A stretch of 64,000 bases of DNA. Origin: Micromonospora humi. GTDB lineage: Bacteria; Actinomycetota; Actinomycetes; Mycobacteriales; Micromonosporaceae. Shown here in pieces: positions 1 to 8,385 of the stretch (the first letter of the stretch is position 1; each line of letters begins with the position of its first letter). Location of the stretch: contig NZ_FMDM01000022.1 in NCBI RefSeq assembly GCF_900090105.1, forward strand, positions 26,710 to 90,709, read 5' to 3'. The notes under the pieces are model-generated. The model worked only from the letters and a program-made list of their open reading frames with translations, was not told the DNA's origin and made no database searches. The position numbers were made by a program, and so were the translations under genes.

Positions 1-2052
1 GACACGCTGCTCGCCGACCCCGCGCAAGACCCGCGCGCCACCGCCGCCGGCTTCGTCGACGCGGAGAAGGGCGTGGCCGACGCCGCCGCCGCGCTCGACG
101 GCGCGCGGGCCGTCCTGATCGAGCGCTTCGCCGAGGACGCCGACCTGATCGGCACGCTGCGCGAGCAGATGTGGTCGCGGGGCCGGCTGGTCTCCCGGGT
201 ACGCGACGGCCAGGAGGCCGCCGGCGCCAAGTTCGCCGACTACTTCGACTTCGCCGAGCCGTACCCGAAGCTCCCCTCGCACCGGATCCTCGCCATGCTC
301 CGGGGCGAGAAGGAGGGTGTGCTGGAGCTGACCATGGACCCGGAGGCCGAGGGTGACGCCGACGCGGCCACCGGGCCCAGCCGCTACGAGGCCGCCGTGG
401 CCGGCCGGTTCGGCATCGCCGACCGGGGGCGGCCCGCCGACCGGTGGCTGGCCGACACGGTGCGCTGGGCCTGGCGTACCCGGATCCTCATCCACCTCGG
501 CGCGGACCTGCGGATGCGGCTCTGGCAGGCGGCCGAGGAGGAGGCGGTGCGGGTCTTCGCCACGAACCTGCGCGACCTGCTGCTCGCCGCGCCCGCCGGC
601 GCGCGGCCCACCATGGGTCTCGACCCCGGCCTGCGCACCGGCGTCAAGGTGGCGGTGGTCGACGCCACCGGCAAGGTGGTCGCCACCGACACCATCTATC
701 CGCACGAGCCCCGCCGGCAGTGGGACGCGTCGCTGCACACCCTCGCCACGCTGGCCGCGGCGCACGGCGTCGAGCTGGTCGCGATCGGCAACGGCACCGC
801 CAGCCGGGAGACCGACAAGCTGGCCGGTGACCTGATGAAGCAGCACCCCGAGCTGAAGCTGACCAAGGTGGTGGTCTCCGAGGCCGGCGCGTCGGTCTAC
901 TCCGCGTCCGCGTACGCCTCGCAGGAGCTGCCCGGCCTCGACGTGTCGCTGCGCGGGGCGGTCTCCATCGCCCGCCGCCTCCAGGACCCGCTCGCCGAGC
1001 TGGTGAAGATCGACCCGCGGTCCATCGGCGTCGGGCAGTACCAGCACGACCTGTCCGAGGTGAAGCTGTCCCGCTCCCTCGACGCCGTGGTCGAGGACTG
1101 CGTGAACGCGGTCGGCGTGGACGTCAACACCGCCTCCGCGCCGCTGCTCACCCGGGTCTCCGGCATCGGCGCCGGCCTGGCCGAGAACATCGTGCTGCAC
1201 CGCGACGCCAACGGGCCGTTCCGCAGCCGGGGCGAGTTGAAGAAGGTCGCCCGGCTCGGGCCGAAGGCGTTCGAGCAGTGCGCCGGCTTCCTGCGCATCC
1301 CCGGCGGCGACGACCCGCTCGACTCGTCCAGCGTGCACCCCGAGGCGTACCCGGTAGTGCGCCGCATCCTCGCCACCACCGGGCAGGACCTGCGCGCGGT
1401 GATCGGCCGGTCGGCGATCCTGCGCGGCCTGCGGGCCACCGACTTCGTCGACGACAGGTTCGGCCTGCCCACCGTCACCGACATCCTGGCCGAGCTGGAG
1501 AAGCCGGGCCGTGACCCGCGGCCGGAGTTCCGCACCGCGACGTTCGTCGAGGGCGTCGAGAAGATCGGTGACCTGACGCCGGGGATGGTGCTGGAGGGCG
1601 TGGTCACCAACGTGGCCGCGTTCGGCGCGTTCGTCGACGTCGGCGTGCACCAGGACGGGCTGGTGCACGTCTCGGCGATGTCGCACACCTTCGTGAAGGA
1701 CCCGCGCGACGTGGTGAAGTCCGGCGACGTGGTCAAGGTCCGGGTGCTCGACGTGGACGTGCCACGCAAGCGGATCTCGTTGACGCTCCGGCTGGACGGC
1801 GAGGCCGAAGCGGGCCGCAACGACGCAGGCCGCAGCCGTCCGGGTCGGGGCGGACATCGCGACAGCAGGGCTGGGGCGGACAGCAGCCGGAGCGGTATGG
1901 GCGGACGCGAGGAAACGGGCGGTCGTGGCGGGCGCGGCGACCAAAGCAGCCGTGGCGGGTCCGGCGGGCAGCCCCGGCCGGGGCGCCGCCCAGGACCACA
2001 GCCCGAGAACAGCGCGATGGCGGACGCGCTTCGTCGCGCAGGGCTGACCTGA
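1..2052 (+). CDS. tex: Tex-family RNA-binding transcription accessory protein (3' part)
   Basis: The reading frame is open from base 1, so the gene begins upstream; 683 codons are present and roughly 100-150 N-terminal residues are missing compared with usual Tex length. Visible in order: the end of the helical N-terminal region, a YqgF/RNase H-like domain from about fragment residue 203 (TMGLDPGLRTG), a helix-hairpin-helix region near 380-440 (RVSGIGAGLAENIVLHR) and an S1 RNA-binding domain near 523-600 (GMVLEGVVTNVAAFGAFVDV). Tex proteins bind nucleic acid and affect transcription and RNA turnover in the cytoplasm. After the S1 domain there is a tail of about 80 residues rich in Arg, Gly and Ser with GGRGGRG-type motifs, ending in MADALRRAGLT. 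The tail looks disordered and RGG-like. Family identity is secure; the role of the tail is unknown. Confidence 0.95.
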   Translation, partial: DTLLADPAQDPRATAAGFVDAEKGVADAAAALDGARAVLIERFAEDADLIGTLREQMWSRGRLVSRVRDGQEAAGAKFADYFDFAEPYPKLPSHRILAMLRGEKEGVLELTMDPEAEGDADAATGPSRYEAAVAGRFGIADRGRPADRWLADTVRWAWRTRILIHLGADLRMRLWQAAEEEAVRVFATNLRDLLLAAPAGARPTMGLDPGLRTGVKVAVVDATGKVVATDTIYPHEPRRQWDASLHTLATLAAAHGVELVAIGNGTASRETDKLAGDLMKQHPELKLTKVVVSEAGASVYSASAYASQELPGLDVSLRGAVSIARRLQDPLAELVKIDPRSIGVGQYQHDLSEVKLSRSLDAVVEDCVNAVGVDVNTASAPLLTRVSGIGAGLAENIVLHRDANGPFRSRGELKKVARLGPKAFEQCAGFLRIPGGDDPLDSSSVHPEAYPVVRRILATTGQDLRAVIGRSAILRGLRATDFVDDRFGLPTVTDILAELEKPGRDPRPEFRTATFVEGVEKIGDLTPGMVLEGVVTNVAAFGAFVDVGVHQDGLVHVSAMSHTFVKDPRDVVKSGDVVKVRVLDVDVPRKRISLTLRLDGEAEAGRNDAGRSRPGRGGHRDSRAGADSSRSGMGGREETGGRGGRGDQSSRGGSGGQPRPGRRPGPQPENSAMADALRRAGLT

Positions 2053-2244
2053 TCCCGTCCGGTCGGTCACTGCCCTCTCGCGGAGAAAGTGTCGGTGGGC
2101 ACCACGGCAGCCACGCTCCGGGACGGTGCCCCGGACGGGAAGAACACCGTTGGCGGCGGTGCCGACGGGGCCCGCCCCGTCCCGGGCGGGGTGGTGGCCG
2201 AGGGCGCGCCCGCGCGCCGGGCGTTCGGCCGACCGAGGAGATCA

Positions 2245-2302
2245 GGCGGGCGGGCGGCGGGCGGCGGGCGGCGGGCGGCCGGCGGCCGGCGGCCGGCGGC
2301 CG
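2245..2302. repeat. 7-bp GC tandem repeat
   Basis: Perfect or near-perfect 7-mers of the form GGCGGGC (about four copies) run directly into GGCGGCC (about four copies). Because the unit is 7 bp, any copy-number change shifts the reading frame. It lies immediately beside the broken polymerase-like fragment and may mark the point of slippage or rearrangement. The rest of 2053-2310 holds no gene I can support. Confidence 0.8.
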
Positions 2303-2309
2303 ACGATGC

Positions 2310-2540
2310 CCGGCGAGTTCGAAGAAGGACACCCAGATGCCGCCGGTTCGCAGGTTCAGGCTGGAATACCACACCGGCGGCCGCCATCCGATTGTCGGCG
2401 GATCCGGGCATCCAGGCGAAGAGGGCGACCCCGACCGCCACGACGAGCACCGCGCGGAAGAGCCGATTGGATCGCACCGCATCGCCCTGTAGAACGAACA
2501 GCAGACCCAGCACCATCATCGCGCCCAGCGAGACACGCGA
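2310..2540 (-). pseudogene. Remnant of a polysaccharide polymerase/ligase-like membrane protein
   Basis: Read on the minus strand, 2540 down to about 2375 encodes a hydrophobic stretch beginning SRVSLGAMMVLGLLFVLQGD and continuing through a second membrane segment (VLVVAVGVALFAWMPG). At about 2375 the protein-like signal moves to another frame (VWYSSLNLRTGGIWVSFFEL), which suggests a frameshift. The SR-x-SLG lead-in to a membrane helix resembles O-antigen ligase/Wzy-type proteins, but the piece is too short to prove it. Both ends are abrupt: tandem GC repeats on one side, the truncated plus-strand glycosyltransferase on the other. Read as a decayed gene fragment; the exact boundaries are uncertain. 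Confidence 0.45.
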
Positions 2541-2549
2541 TTCGCAAAG

Positions 2550-3623
2550 ATGAGCGCCCACCTCATCGCCACCAGCACGCCGCTGACCATCGCCGTCCCG
2601 GCCGTCTTCGCCGCGTGGCGCCGACACGTGCCGATGGTGCTCGAGGTGCGGGACCTGTGGCCGGAGGTGCCGATCGCCCTCGGCGCGCTGCGTTCACCGC
2701 TGTCCCGGCGCTCGGCACTGGCACTGGAGGCGTGGGCCTACCGGAAGTCGACGGAAGTGATCGCGCTGTCGGTCGGCATGGCGGAGGGGGTGCGGGCTCG
2801 GCGGCCGGACGCGCGGGTGACCGTCATACCGAACGGATGCGACATCGAACTCTTCGCCGACGCCGCCGCCGCCGGAAAACTGCTCCGTGACCGGACGCCG
2901 TGGCTGGGCGATCAGCCGCTGATCCTCTACGCCGGAACCGTCGGCTTCGTCAACGACGTCGGCTACCTGATCCAGATGGCCCGCACCCTGCGCCACACTC
3001 ACCCGGACATCAGGATCGCGATCATCGGGCAGGGCGCCGAGGTGCCGCGCCTCCGTACGGAGGCAGCCGCATGCGGCGTACTCGACGGCAACCTGTTCAT
3101 GCTGGACCCGATGCCGAAGAACGACATCGTGTCGTACTTCGGGGCCTGCGACCTCGCGGTCTCGACCGTCCGCGACGAGCCTGCACTCCACGCCAACTCG
3201 GCGAACAAGGTGTTCGACGCGCTGGCCGCCGGGCGGCCGGTCGCGATCAACCACGAGGGCTGGCTCGCCGACATGCTGCGTCACAGCGGCGCCGGCCTGG
3301 TGCTGCCGGCCGGCGACCCGGCGGGTGCGGCGGCACTCGTCGCGTCGTTCGTGTCCGACCCGATCCGTCGGGCTTCCGCCGGGGCGGCGGCACGCGCGTT
3401 GGCGATCTCCGAGTTCGACCGCGAGATGCTGTTCCAGCGGTTCGAGGAGGTGCTGCTGCGGGCGGCGCTTCCGGAGGGGCGCATCGATCCTCCGCGACAG
3501 CGGCCCGGCGACCTCGACGCCACCGTCGGCGGCCCGCGGCATCAGCCGCGCCGTGGCGCCGGAGCGGCCACTTCGTCCGACGACGCCGAGACGGAGGCGC
3601 CCCGCCATGCCGGCCCGCACTGA
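2550..3623 (+). pseudogene. N-terminally truncated GT4 glycosyltransferase
   Basis: The protein opens at the first ATG with MSAHLIATSTPLTIAVPAVF and reaches the RDLWPE motif by about residue 40. In WbuB-like GT4 enzymes that motif lies about 130 residues in, so roughly 90-100 residues of the acceptor-binding Rossmann half are missing. The donor half looks intact (ILYAGTVGFVNDVGYLIQMA, then ALAAGRPVAINHEGW). No ribosome binding site precedes the ATG, and the sequence directly upstream belongs to a different, oppositely oriented gene fragment. The C-terminal tail after about residue 310 is low complexity. Most likely a dead relic of a polysaccharide gene truncated by rearrangement; a shortened functional protein cannot be excluded. 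Confidence 0.6.
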
Positions 3624-3686
3624 CGGGGCCGGCCACCGACGGCTCGGGTGGCCCGCGCCGGGTCCGGACGGCCGGCAGTGCGGGCG

Positions 3687-3692
3687 TACCCT
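3687..3692 (+). promoter_or_regulatory. -10 element TACCCT, leaderless
   Basis: TACCCT sits 7 nt before the GTG at 3700, leaving no room for a leader, so transcription probably starts at the start codon. This spacing recurs at many genes in the window and decides the start here. Confidence 0.5.
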
Positions 3693-3699
3693 CGGCGTC

Positions 3700-4134
3700 G
3701 TGGGTGCGGACGACGGCTCGGAGTGGCGGGAGCGGCAGCGCCGCGCGGTGCGCGCGCACGCCGCGGCCGACGCCCGCGAACGCGCCGCGGAGCAGGCGGA
3801 GGCCGCGGATCTGGTGGCCCGGTTCGCCGCCGAGGCGGCACGGAGCGGACTGCGCGCCGACCGGCTGACCGCGATCGGCCACGACGGGCGCGGGCGCTAC
3901 CGGACCCGGCTCACCGGCTGGTACGTGGACCGGGCGCGTAGCCGGGCGGTGGACACCGAGGGGCGGTTCTACCTGCTCACGGTGCCGCCGAGCCTGCGGT
4001 CCCGGCTATTCGGGGCGGATCCACCACCCAGCGCACCGCCGCTGGTCGTCGGGCGGGGCGGGCGGGACGGCGAGTCGGTGCCGCTGGCGACGCTGCTCAG
4101 CCGGCGTCTCGAGGCGGGCGACGACTGGCGCTGA
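3700..4134 (+). CDS. Conserved actinobacterial hypothetical protein
   Basis: 144 residues. The first 50 are an Ala/Arg/Glu-rich charged helix (RAHAAADARERAAEQAEAAD), followed by a compact domain with LTAIGHDGRGRYRTRLTGWY and VDTEGRFYLLTVPPSLRSRL. There is no signal peptide or membrane segment, so it is probably cytoplasmic. The GTG start is chosen because a -10 element sits 7 nt upstream; an upstream ATG at 3607 would add poorly protein-like residues. Its 3' end overlaps the convergent DUF389 gene by 38 bp. I do not recognise a characterised family and propose no function. Confidence 0.7.
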   Translation: MGADDGSEWRERQRRAVRAHAAADARERAAEQAEAADLVARFAAEAARSGLRADRLTAIGHDGRGRYRTRLTGWYVDRARSRAVDTEGRFYLLTVPPSLRSRLFGADPPPSAPPLVVGRGGRDGESVPLATLLSRRLEAGDDWR

Positions 4135-5107
4135 CCGGCGCCGGGCCGGTGTCGTCCCGCTGGCGCGGCACCGCGCGGCCGGCCCGCCGCGCCACCTGCT
4201 GCCACCAGCACCGCTGAACGACGAGCGTGAGCAAGCCGGCGAGCACGATGGCGGCCAGGTTGATCACCAGTTGCAGGGCCGAGCCGGCCGCCTCGTGCCA
4301 CACCCCGTACGCGGCCGCGACGGCCACGTTCGCGGCCGCCGGCACGGTGGTCACCGAGATCAGCACACCGACCAGCGAGCCGGACTTCTTCGAGGTCAGC
4401 GAGAGCATGCCGGCGATGCCGGCGAGCAGCCCGACCACCCAGGAGAGCGCGTCCGGGCGCCAGATGAAGTCGGTGAGCGGTCGCTCGGCCAGCAGCATGT
4501 CCCGGCCGACCAGACCGGCCGCGGTGAGCCCCCAGGTGCTCAGCACGGTGGCCACCATGGCGGCGAGGAAGCCGACCGTCAGGGCCTGCATCGACCGGCC
4601 GACGACCGGTGGCTGCCGCCGCAGCAGCGCCACGCTGAGCGCGGCGAGCGGCCCGAACTCGGGGCCGACCACCATCGCGCCGACGATCAGGATGGGCTGG
4701 TCCAGGAGCACGCCGATGCCGGCGATCATGGTGGCGACCACGATCAGGGCGAGGAACGTGCCGGTGAGCACCGTCTGCTCGCCGGTCTTCGCGGCGATCT
4801 CGTCCCAGACCACGGCGTCCTCGCCGTACCCCGGGGCGTCGGCGGCGGCCCGATCCGCCGCCGCGGACACGGTCAGCTCCACGTCGTCCGCGGCGATCGC
4901 ACCGTTCGCCTCGATGCCCAGGTCCTGGAGCCGGCGCAACACGGCGTCGGCGCTCTCGCGGACCACGTCGCAGGTGATGTAGTCGCCAGCGGGCTGGCGG
5001 GCGGCGCCGGACAGCACCACCAGGTGGGTCACTCCCGGGTCGGCCGTCAGCAGATCGACGACGGCTGACGACTGGTCTGTCGGCGCGATCACCCTCAGGT
5101 GCAGCAC
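4097..5107 (-). CDS. DUF389 family membrane protein
   Basis: About 336 residues. The first 110 form a soluble ferredoxin-like part (VLHLRVIAPTDQSSAVVDLL). Then follow about six membrane helices with the DUF389 signatures TGTFLALIVVATMIAGIGVL, QPILIVGAMVVGPEFGPLAA and SGSLVGVLISVTTVPAAANV. The family is widespread in actinobacteria; its function is not established. GTG at 5107 is preferred because GAGG lies 6 nt upstream and a TAGGGT -10 lies at 5151-5156; an in-frame upstream start at 5185 is possible. It is divergent from the exopolysaccharide operon and overlaps the neighbouring plus-strand gene tail to tail. Confidence 0.85.
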   Translation of the reverse strand: MLHLRVIAPTDQSSAVVDLLTADPGVTHLVVLSGAARQPAGDYITCDVVRESADAVLRRLQDLGIEANGAIAADDVELTVSAAADRAAADAPGYGEDAVVWDEIAAKTGEQTVLTGTFLALIVVATMIAGIGVLLDQPILIVGAMVVGPEFGPLAALSVALLRRQPPVVGRSMQALTVGFLAAMVATVLSTWGLTAAGLVGRDMLLAERPLTDFIWRPDALSWVVGLLAGIAGMLSLTSKKSGSLVGVLISVTTVPAAANVAVAAAYGVWHEAAGSALQLVINLAAIVLAGLLTLVVQRCWWQQVARRAGRAVPRQRDDTGPAPVSASRRPPRDAG

Positions 5108-5185
5108 AGGTTGCCTCGCGGTTCTCTGCCGGGTGGGAACGGACGGCAGCACCCTACCCGCGATCGACTCACGTCCGTCCGTCAC

Positions 5186-5329
5186 GTGGGCGCACGGATT
5201 GCGTTAGCCAAAGAGAGGAATGCCCCACAAAGCCGCACTGCGGTCAGTAGCGTCAATATGTGCCGAATAGGAAATGAACGTACTTCATTCGCCTTTCGCG
5301 AGTCGTCCGTCGAAGGAGAGCAGGAGAGC
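5186..5329 (+). promoter_or_regulatory. Promoter region of the exopolysaccharide operon
   Basis: This stretch is clearly AT-richer than its surroundings (for example GTCAATATGTGCCGAATAGG near 5249), as expected of an operon promoter. It contains TTGCGTTAGCCAA at 5198-5210 and ends in two purine-rich tracts (AAGGAG and GGAGAG) before the GTG at 5330. The exact -10 and -35 cannot be fixed by eye. Confidence 0.4.
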
Positions 5330-6553
5330 GTGGCCCTTCGTGTCTGTGTGCTGCTGAAGACCAATCAGGGCGGGCTGTGGATCGTTCCTCAGGTCGAGGA
5401 GTTCCGCCGTCGGGGGCACCACGTCACCGTCGTTCTCCCGCCCGGCCCGGGCCGACTGACAAGCGAGCTGCGAGACCGGGACGTCGCCGTGGTCGAGTCA
5501 CCCTTCGACTTCCGCTTCCGCCCCGGACCGGCCACGGCGATCGGTCTCTGGCGGCTGCGGCGCCTGCTTCGCCAGCTGCGGCCCGACGTCCTGCACTATC
5601 ACCTGTACGCCTCGGCACTCGCCGTCCGGCTGGCCGCACTCGGGACGACCCCGACCCGGGTGCACATGGTCCCCGGGCCGCTGTTCCTGGAGTCGCCGGC
5701 CATCCGACCGGTCGAACGACTGCTGTGGACCCTGGATGACCTGGTCATCTGCTGCACGCAACACGTCTCGCAGCTGTACGGCGAGCTGGGCTGCCCGCCG
5801 TCGCGGCGTCCGGTTGCGCAGTATGGCATCGACATCGGTCACTTCAAGCCGACGGGCGAGGTCAACGCCCCCGCCAAGGCTCGGGCGGAGCTGGGGCTAC
5901 CGGAGGACGCCTTCGTGGTGCTCATGGTCGGCTACGTGTATCCGCCCAAACGGCTCGCGTACCGGGGCCGTGGCATCAAGGGCCACGACACGCTACTCAG
6001 TGCCTGGGCGCGCTTCAGGTCGCAGCACCCCGACGCGCGCCTGCTCATCGTCGGCGCCGGCTTCGACCGTGCCGGCGCCGACTACCGGCAGCGCCTCATG
6101 GACCGGTTCCGGGTGGCCGAGGACGCGAGTGTCACCTGGCTGGACCGCGTGCCGGATCTGCGCCCGTACTACACCGCGGCGAACCTCAACGTGACACCCT
6201 CGCTGACCGAGGGAAGCAACGGTGTGGTGCGTGAGGCGTCGGCCATGGGCCTGCCCAGCATCGTCAGCGACGCGGGGGGACTTCCCGAGGCAGTGGACGC
6301 GTCGACCGGATGGATCGTTCCGCGCGGGGACGCCGGCGCGCTCGCCGAGGCCCTGACGGCTGCTCATCGGGAGTTCACGACCCGGCGCCTCAGCGAGCGG
6401 GGGGCCCGGGCACGCGACCGCGCCCACCGCGAGTTCGACGAGCGTGCGGCGGCGGCCGTCGTGGCCGATCTCGTGCAGGAGGCGGCCGGCCGGCGGCCGG
6501 CGCGAAAGACCCCAAAAGTAGGACGTCACCAGCATCTGGAGAGGGCACGATGA
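5330..6553 (+). CDS. GT4 family glycosyltransferase
   Basis: 407 residues, two Rossmann halves (GT-B fold). The N-terminal acceptor domain starts ALRVCVLLKTNQGGLWIVPQ; the donor domain carries GIKGHDTLLSAWARF near residue 215 and the EX7E region (LTEGSNGVVREASAMGLP) near 293, typical of retaining nucleotide-sugar transferases. It should add a sugar to the lipid-linked repeat unit on the inner membrane face. The GTG start is chosen because GGAGAG lies just upstream; an ATG at 5258 is in frame but has no ribosome site. First gene of the exopolysaccharide operon; its stop overlaps the next start (ATGA). Sugar specificity unknown. Confidence 0.85.
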   Translation: MALRVCVLLKTNQGGLWIVPQVEEFRRRGHHVTVVLPPGPGRLTSELRDRDVAVVESPFDFRFRPGPATAIGLWRLRRLLRQLRPDVLHYHLYASALAVRLAALGTTPTRVHMVPGPLFLESPAIRPVERLLWTLDDLVICCTQHVSQLYGELGCPPSRRPVAQYGIDIGHFKPTGEVNAPAKARAELGLPEDAFVVLMVGYVYPPKRLAYRGRGIKGHDTLLSAWARFRSQHPDARLLIVGAGFDRAGADYRQRLMDRFRVAEDASVTWLDRVPDLRPYYTAANLNVTPSLTEGSNGVVREASAMGLPSIVSDAGGLPEAVDASTGWIVPRGDAGALAEALTAAHREFTTRRLSERGARARDRAHREFDERAAAAVVADLVQEAAGRRPARKTPKVGRHQHLERAR

Positions 6554-7680
6554 CCGACCGGATCTATCTATCGCCGCCGCACACCGGCCCCCTCGAAGAG
6601 CAGTACCTGACGCGCGCCCTGCGCTCGGGTTGGGTCGCCCCGACCGGGCCCGACCTCGACGCGTTCGAACGGGAGATGACCGAACGGTTGAACACCGGTC
6701 ACGCCCTCGCCGTCAGTTCCGGCACCGCCGCGCTGCACCTCGCCCTGATCGCGGCGGGCGTGCGACCGGGAGACGCTGTGGTCGTCCCCACCTTCACGTT
6801 CGCCGCCACCGCCAACGCCACTGTCTACGTCGGCGCCGCTCCGGTCTTCGTCGACTGCGACCCCGCCACCGGGAACATCGACCCGTCACTGCTCGCCGCC
6901 GTCATCGACGACCTGCGCTCCGACGGCCGCCGCGTGGCCGCCGTCATCGCCGTGGACATCAACGGCTCGTGCGCCGAGTACGCCGACCTCCTCCCGATCT
7001 GCCGGTCCGCCGGAGTGCCGCTGGTCGAGGACGCCGCGCAGGCGCTCGGGTCGACCTATCGAGGCCGGCCGGCCGGAACGTTCGGCCTGCTCGGCACGTT
7101 CTCCTTCAACGGCAACAAGGTGCTGACCACGTCCTCCGGCGGCATGGTCGTCTCGGACGACGGCGCGCTGGTCGACCGGTGCCGCCACCTGTCCACCCAG
7201 GCACGTGAGCCCGTCGTCCACTACGAGCACCGGGACGTCGGCTACAACTACCGGCTGAGCAACCTCCTGGCCGCGCTCGGTCGGGCCCAGCTCCGCCGGC
7301 TGGACCGGATGATCGAGCGACGCCGGGCCCTGCGGGAGTCCTACGCCAAACTCTTCGCAGCCGTTCCCGGCACCCGCGTTCTGGGTGAGCAGGACGCCGA
7401 GTCGAACTGCTGGCTGACCTCGCTGGTGGTCGACGAGGAGGCGGCCGGCTGGACGGCCACCGCACTCGGCGTCCACCTCGCCGCGCAGAACATCGAGACC
7501 CGGCCGCTGTGGAAGCCGCTGCACCGGCAGCCGGCGTACGCGTCCTGCCGCGCCGTGGTCACCGGCGCGGCCGACGGACTCTTCGCCTCGGGAATCACCC
7601 TGCCCAGCGGCTCGGCCCTGTCCGAGGCGCAGGCCGACCGGTTGTTCGCCGCCGTCGAGTCCTTCCTGGAGGCGCGGTGA
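6550..7680 (+). CDS. DegT/DnrJ/EryC1 aminotransferase, LegC/PglE type
   Basis: 376 residues of the PLP-dependent sugar aminotransferase family. The Schiff-base lysine is in SFNGNKVLTTSSGG near residue 190, and the PLP-contacting Asp is in VEDAAQALGS near 160. The SFNGNK form is characteristic of LegC/PglE-like enzymes that aminate UDP-4-keto-6-deoxy-GlcNAc, which fits the LegB-type dehydratase at 13822-14829 in the same locus. The predicted product is a 4-amino-4,6-dideoxy-N-acetylhexosamine nucleotide. It is coupled by ATGA to the gene before and by GTGA to the phosphoglycosyl transferase after it. Class certain, substrate inferred. Confidence 0.85.
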   Translation: MTDRIYLSPPHTGPLEEQYLTRALRSGWVAPTGPDLDAFEREMTERLNTGHALAVSSGTAALHLALIAAGVRPGDAVVVPTFTFAATANATVYVGAAPVFVDCDPATGNIDPSLLAAVIDDLRSDGRRVAAVIAVDINGSCAEYADLLPICRSAGVPLVEDAAQALGSTYRGRPAGTFGLLGTFSFNGNKVLTTSSGGMVVSDDGALVDRCRHLSTQAREPVVHYEHRDVGYNYRLSNLLAALGRAQLRRLDRMIERRRALRESYAKLFAAVPGTRVLGEQDAESNCWLTSLVVDEEAAGWTATALGVHLAAQNIETRPLWKPLHRQPAYASCRAVVTGAADGLFASGITLPSGSALSEAQADRLFAAVESFLEAR

Positions 7681-8345
7681 CCAACCCCGACGCCCCACGG
7701 CGGGATGCTCTGAAGCGACTGTTGGACGTGTGCCTCGCCGGGATCGCGCTCGTCGTGTCGGCACCCGTGTCCGCGCTCGTGGCACTCGCGGTGCTGGCGA
7801 CGATGGGGCGACCCGTCCTGTTCCGCCAGGTCCGGCCAGGTCGCGGCGGCACCCCCTTCGAGCTGGTCAAGTTCCGGTCGATGCGGGTCGCCGGCGGGGA
7901 CGCCGGCCCGGCCGGAGACGCGGCCCGACTCACCGGGTTCGGCCGATGGCTGCGGTCGACGAGCCTCGACGAACTGCCGAGCCTGTGGAACGTGCTCCGG
8001 GGAGACATGAGCCTGGTGGGCCCGCGTCCCCTCCTGCCGGCCTACCTCGACCGCTACACGCCGGAGCAGTTCCGCCGCCACGACGTGCGGCCGGGAGTCA
8101 CGGGTTGGCAGCAGGTCAACGGTCGCAACGCGATGAGTTGGGACGAGAGATTCAGGTTCGACGTCTGGTATGTGGACAACCGGAACCTGGCACTGGACCT
8201 GCGCATCCTGGCCCAGACGGTGGTGACGGTCCTGCGGCGGGAAGGGATCAGCGGTCCGGGCAGCGTCACGGTGGAGGAGTTCCGGGGCACGCCCGTCAGC
8301 GCCGGGTCACGCCGGGCGGCGGCCGTGCGAGGACTGCCACGGTGA
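7677..8345 (+). CDS. PglC-type monotopic phosphoglycosyl transferase
   Basis: 222 residues of the bacterial sugar transferase family. It has one N-terminal re-entrant hydrophobic helix (about residues 14-38), then KFRSMR near 64, the catalytic Asp-Glu in SLDELPSLWNVLRGD near 97, and VGPRPLLPAYL near 115. The length matches the small PglC class rather than the polytopic WcaJ/PglB-fusion class. It transfers a sugar phosphate onto undecaprenyl phosphate and so starts the repeat unit. PglC uses UDP-diNAc-bacillosamine; the adjacent LegC/PglE-type aminotransferase suggests a similar substrate. The GTG start overlaps the upstream stop. Confidence 0.87.
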   Translation: MTNPDAPRRDALKRLLDVCLAGIALVVSAPVSALVALAVLATMGRPVLFRQVRPGRGGTPFELVKFRSMRVAGGDAGPAGDAARLTGFGRWLRSTSLDELPSLWNVLRGDMSLVGPRPLLPAYLDRYTPEQFRRHDVRPGVTGWQQVNGRNAMSWDERFRFDVWYVDNRNLALDLRILAQTVVTVLRREGISGPGSVTVEEFRGTPVSAGSRRAAAVRGLPR

Positions 8346-8385
8346 GCGCCGAGGTCACCACCCGGGCGCGAGGGGGGCCGGCGCG

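Noticed and set aside
2245..2302. CRISPR or origin iterons
   Set aside because: Simple 7-bp GC tandem repeats without spacers, no AT-rich region and no replication gene nearby.
6550..7680. Legionaminic or pseudaminic acid synthesis
   Set aside because: LegB- and LegC-type enzymes are present but no NeuB-type synthase or CMP-transferase, so a nonulosonic acid cannot be claimed from this window.
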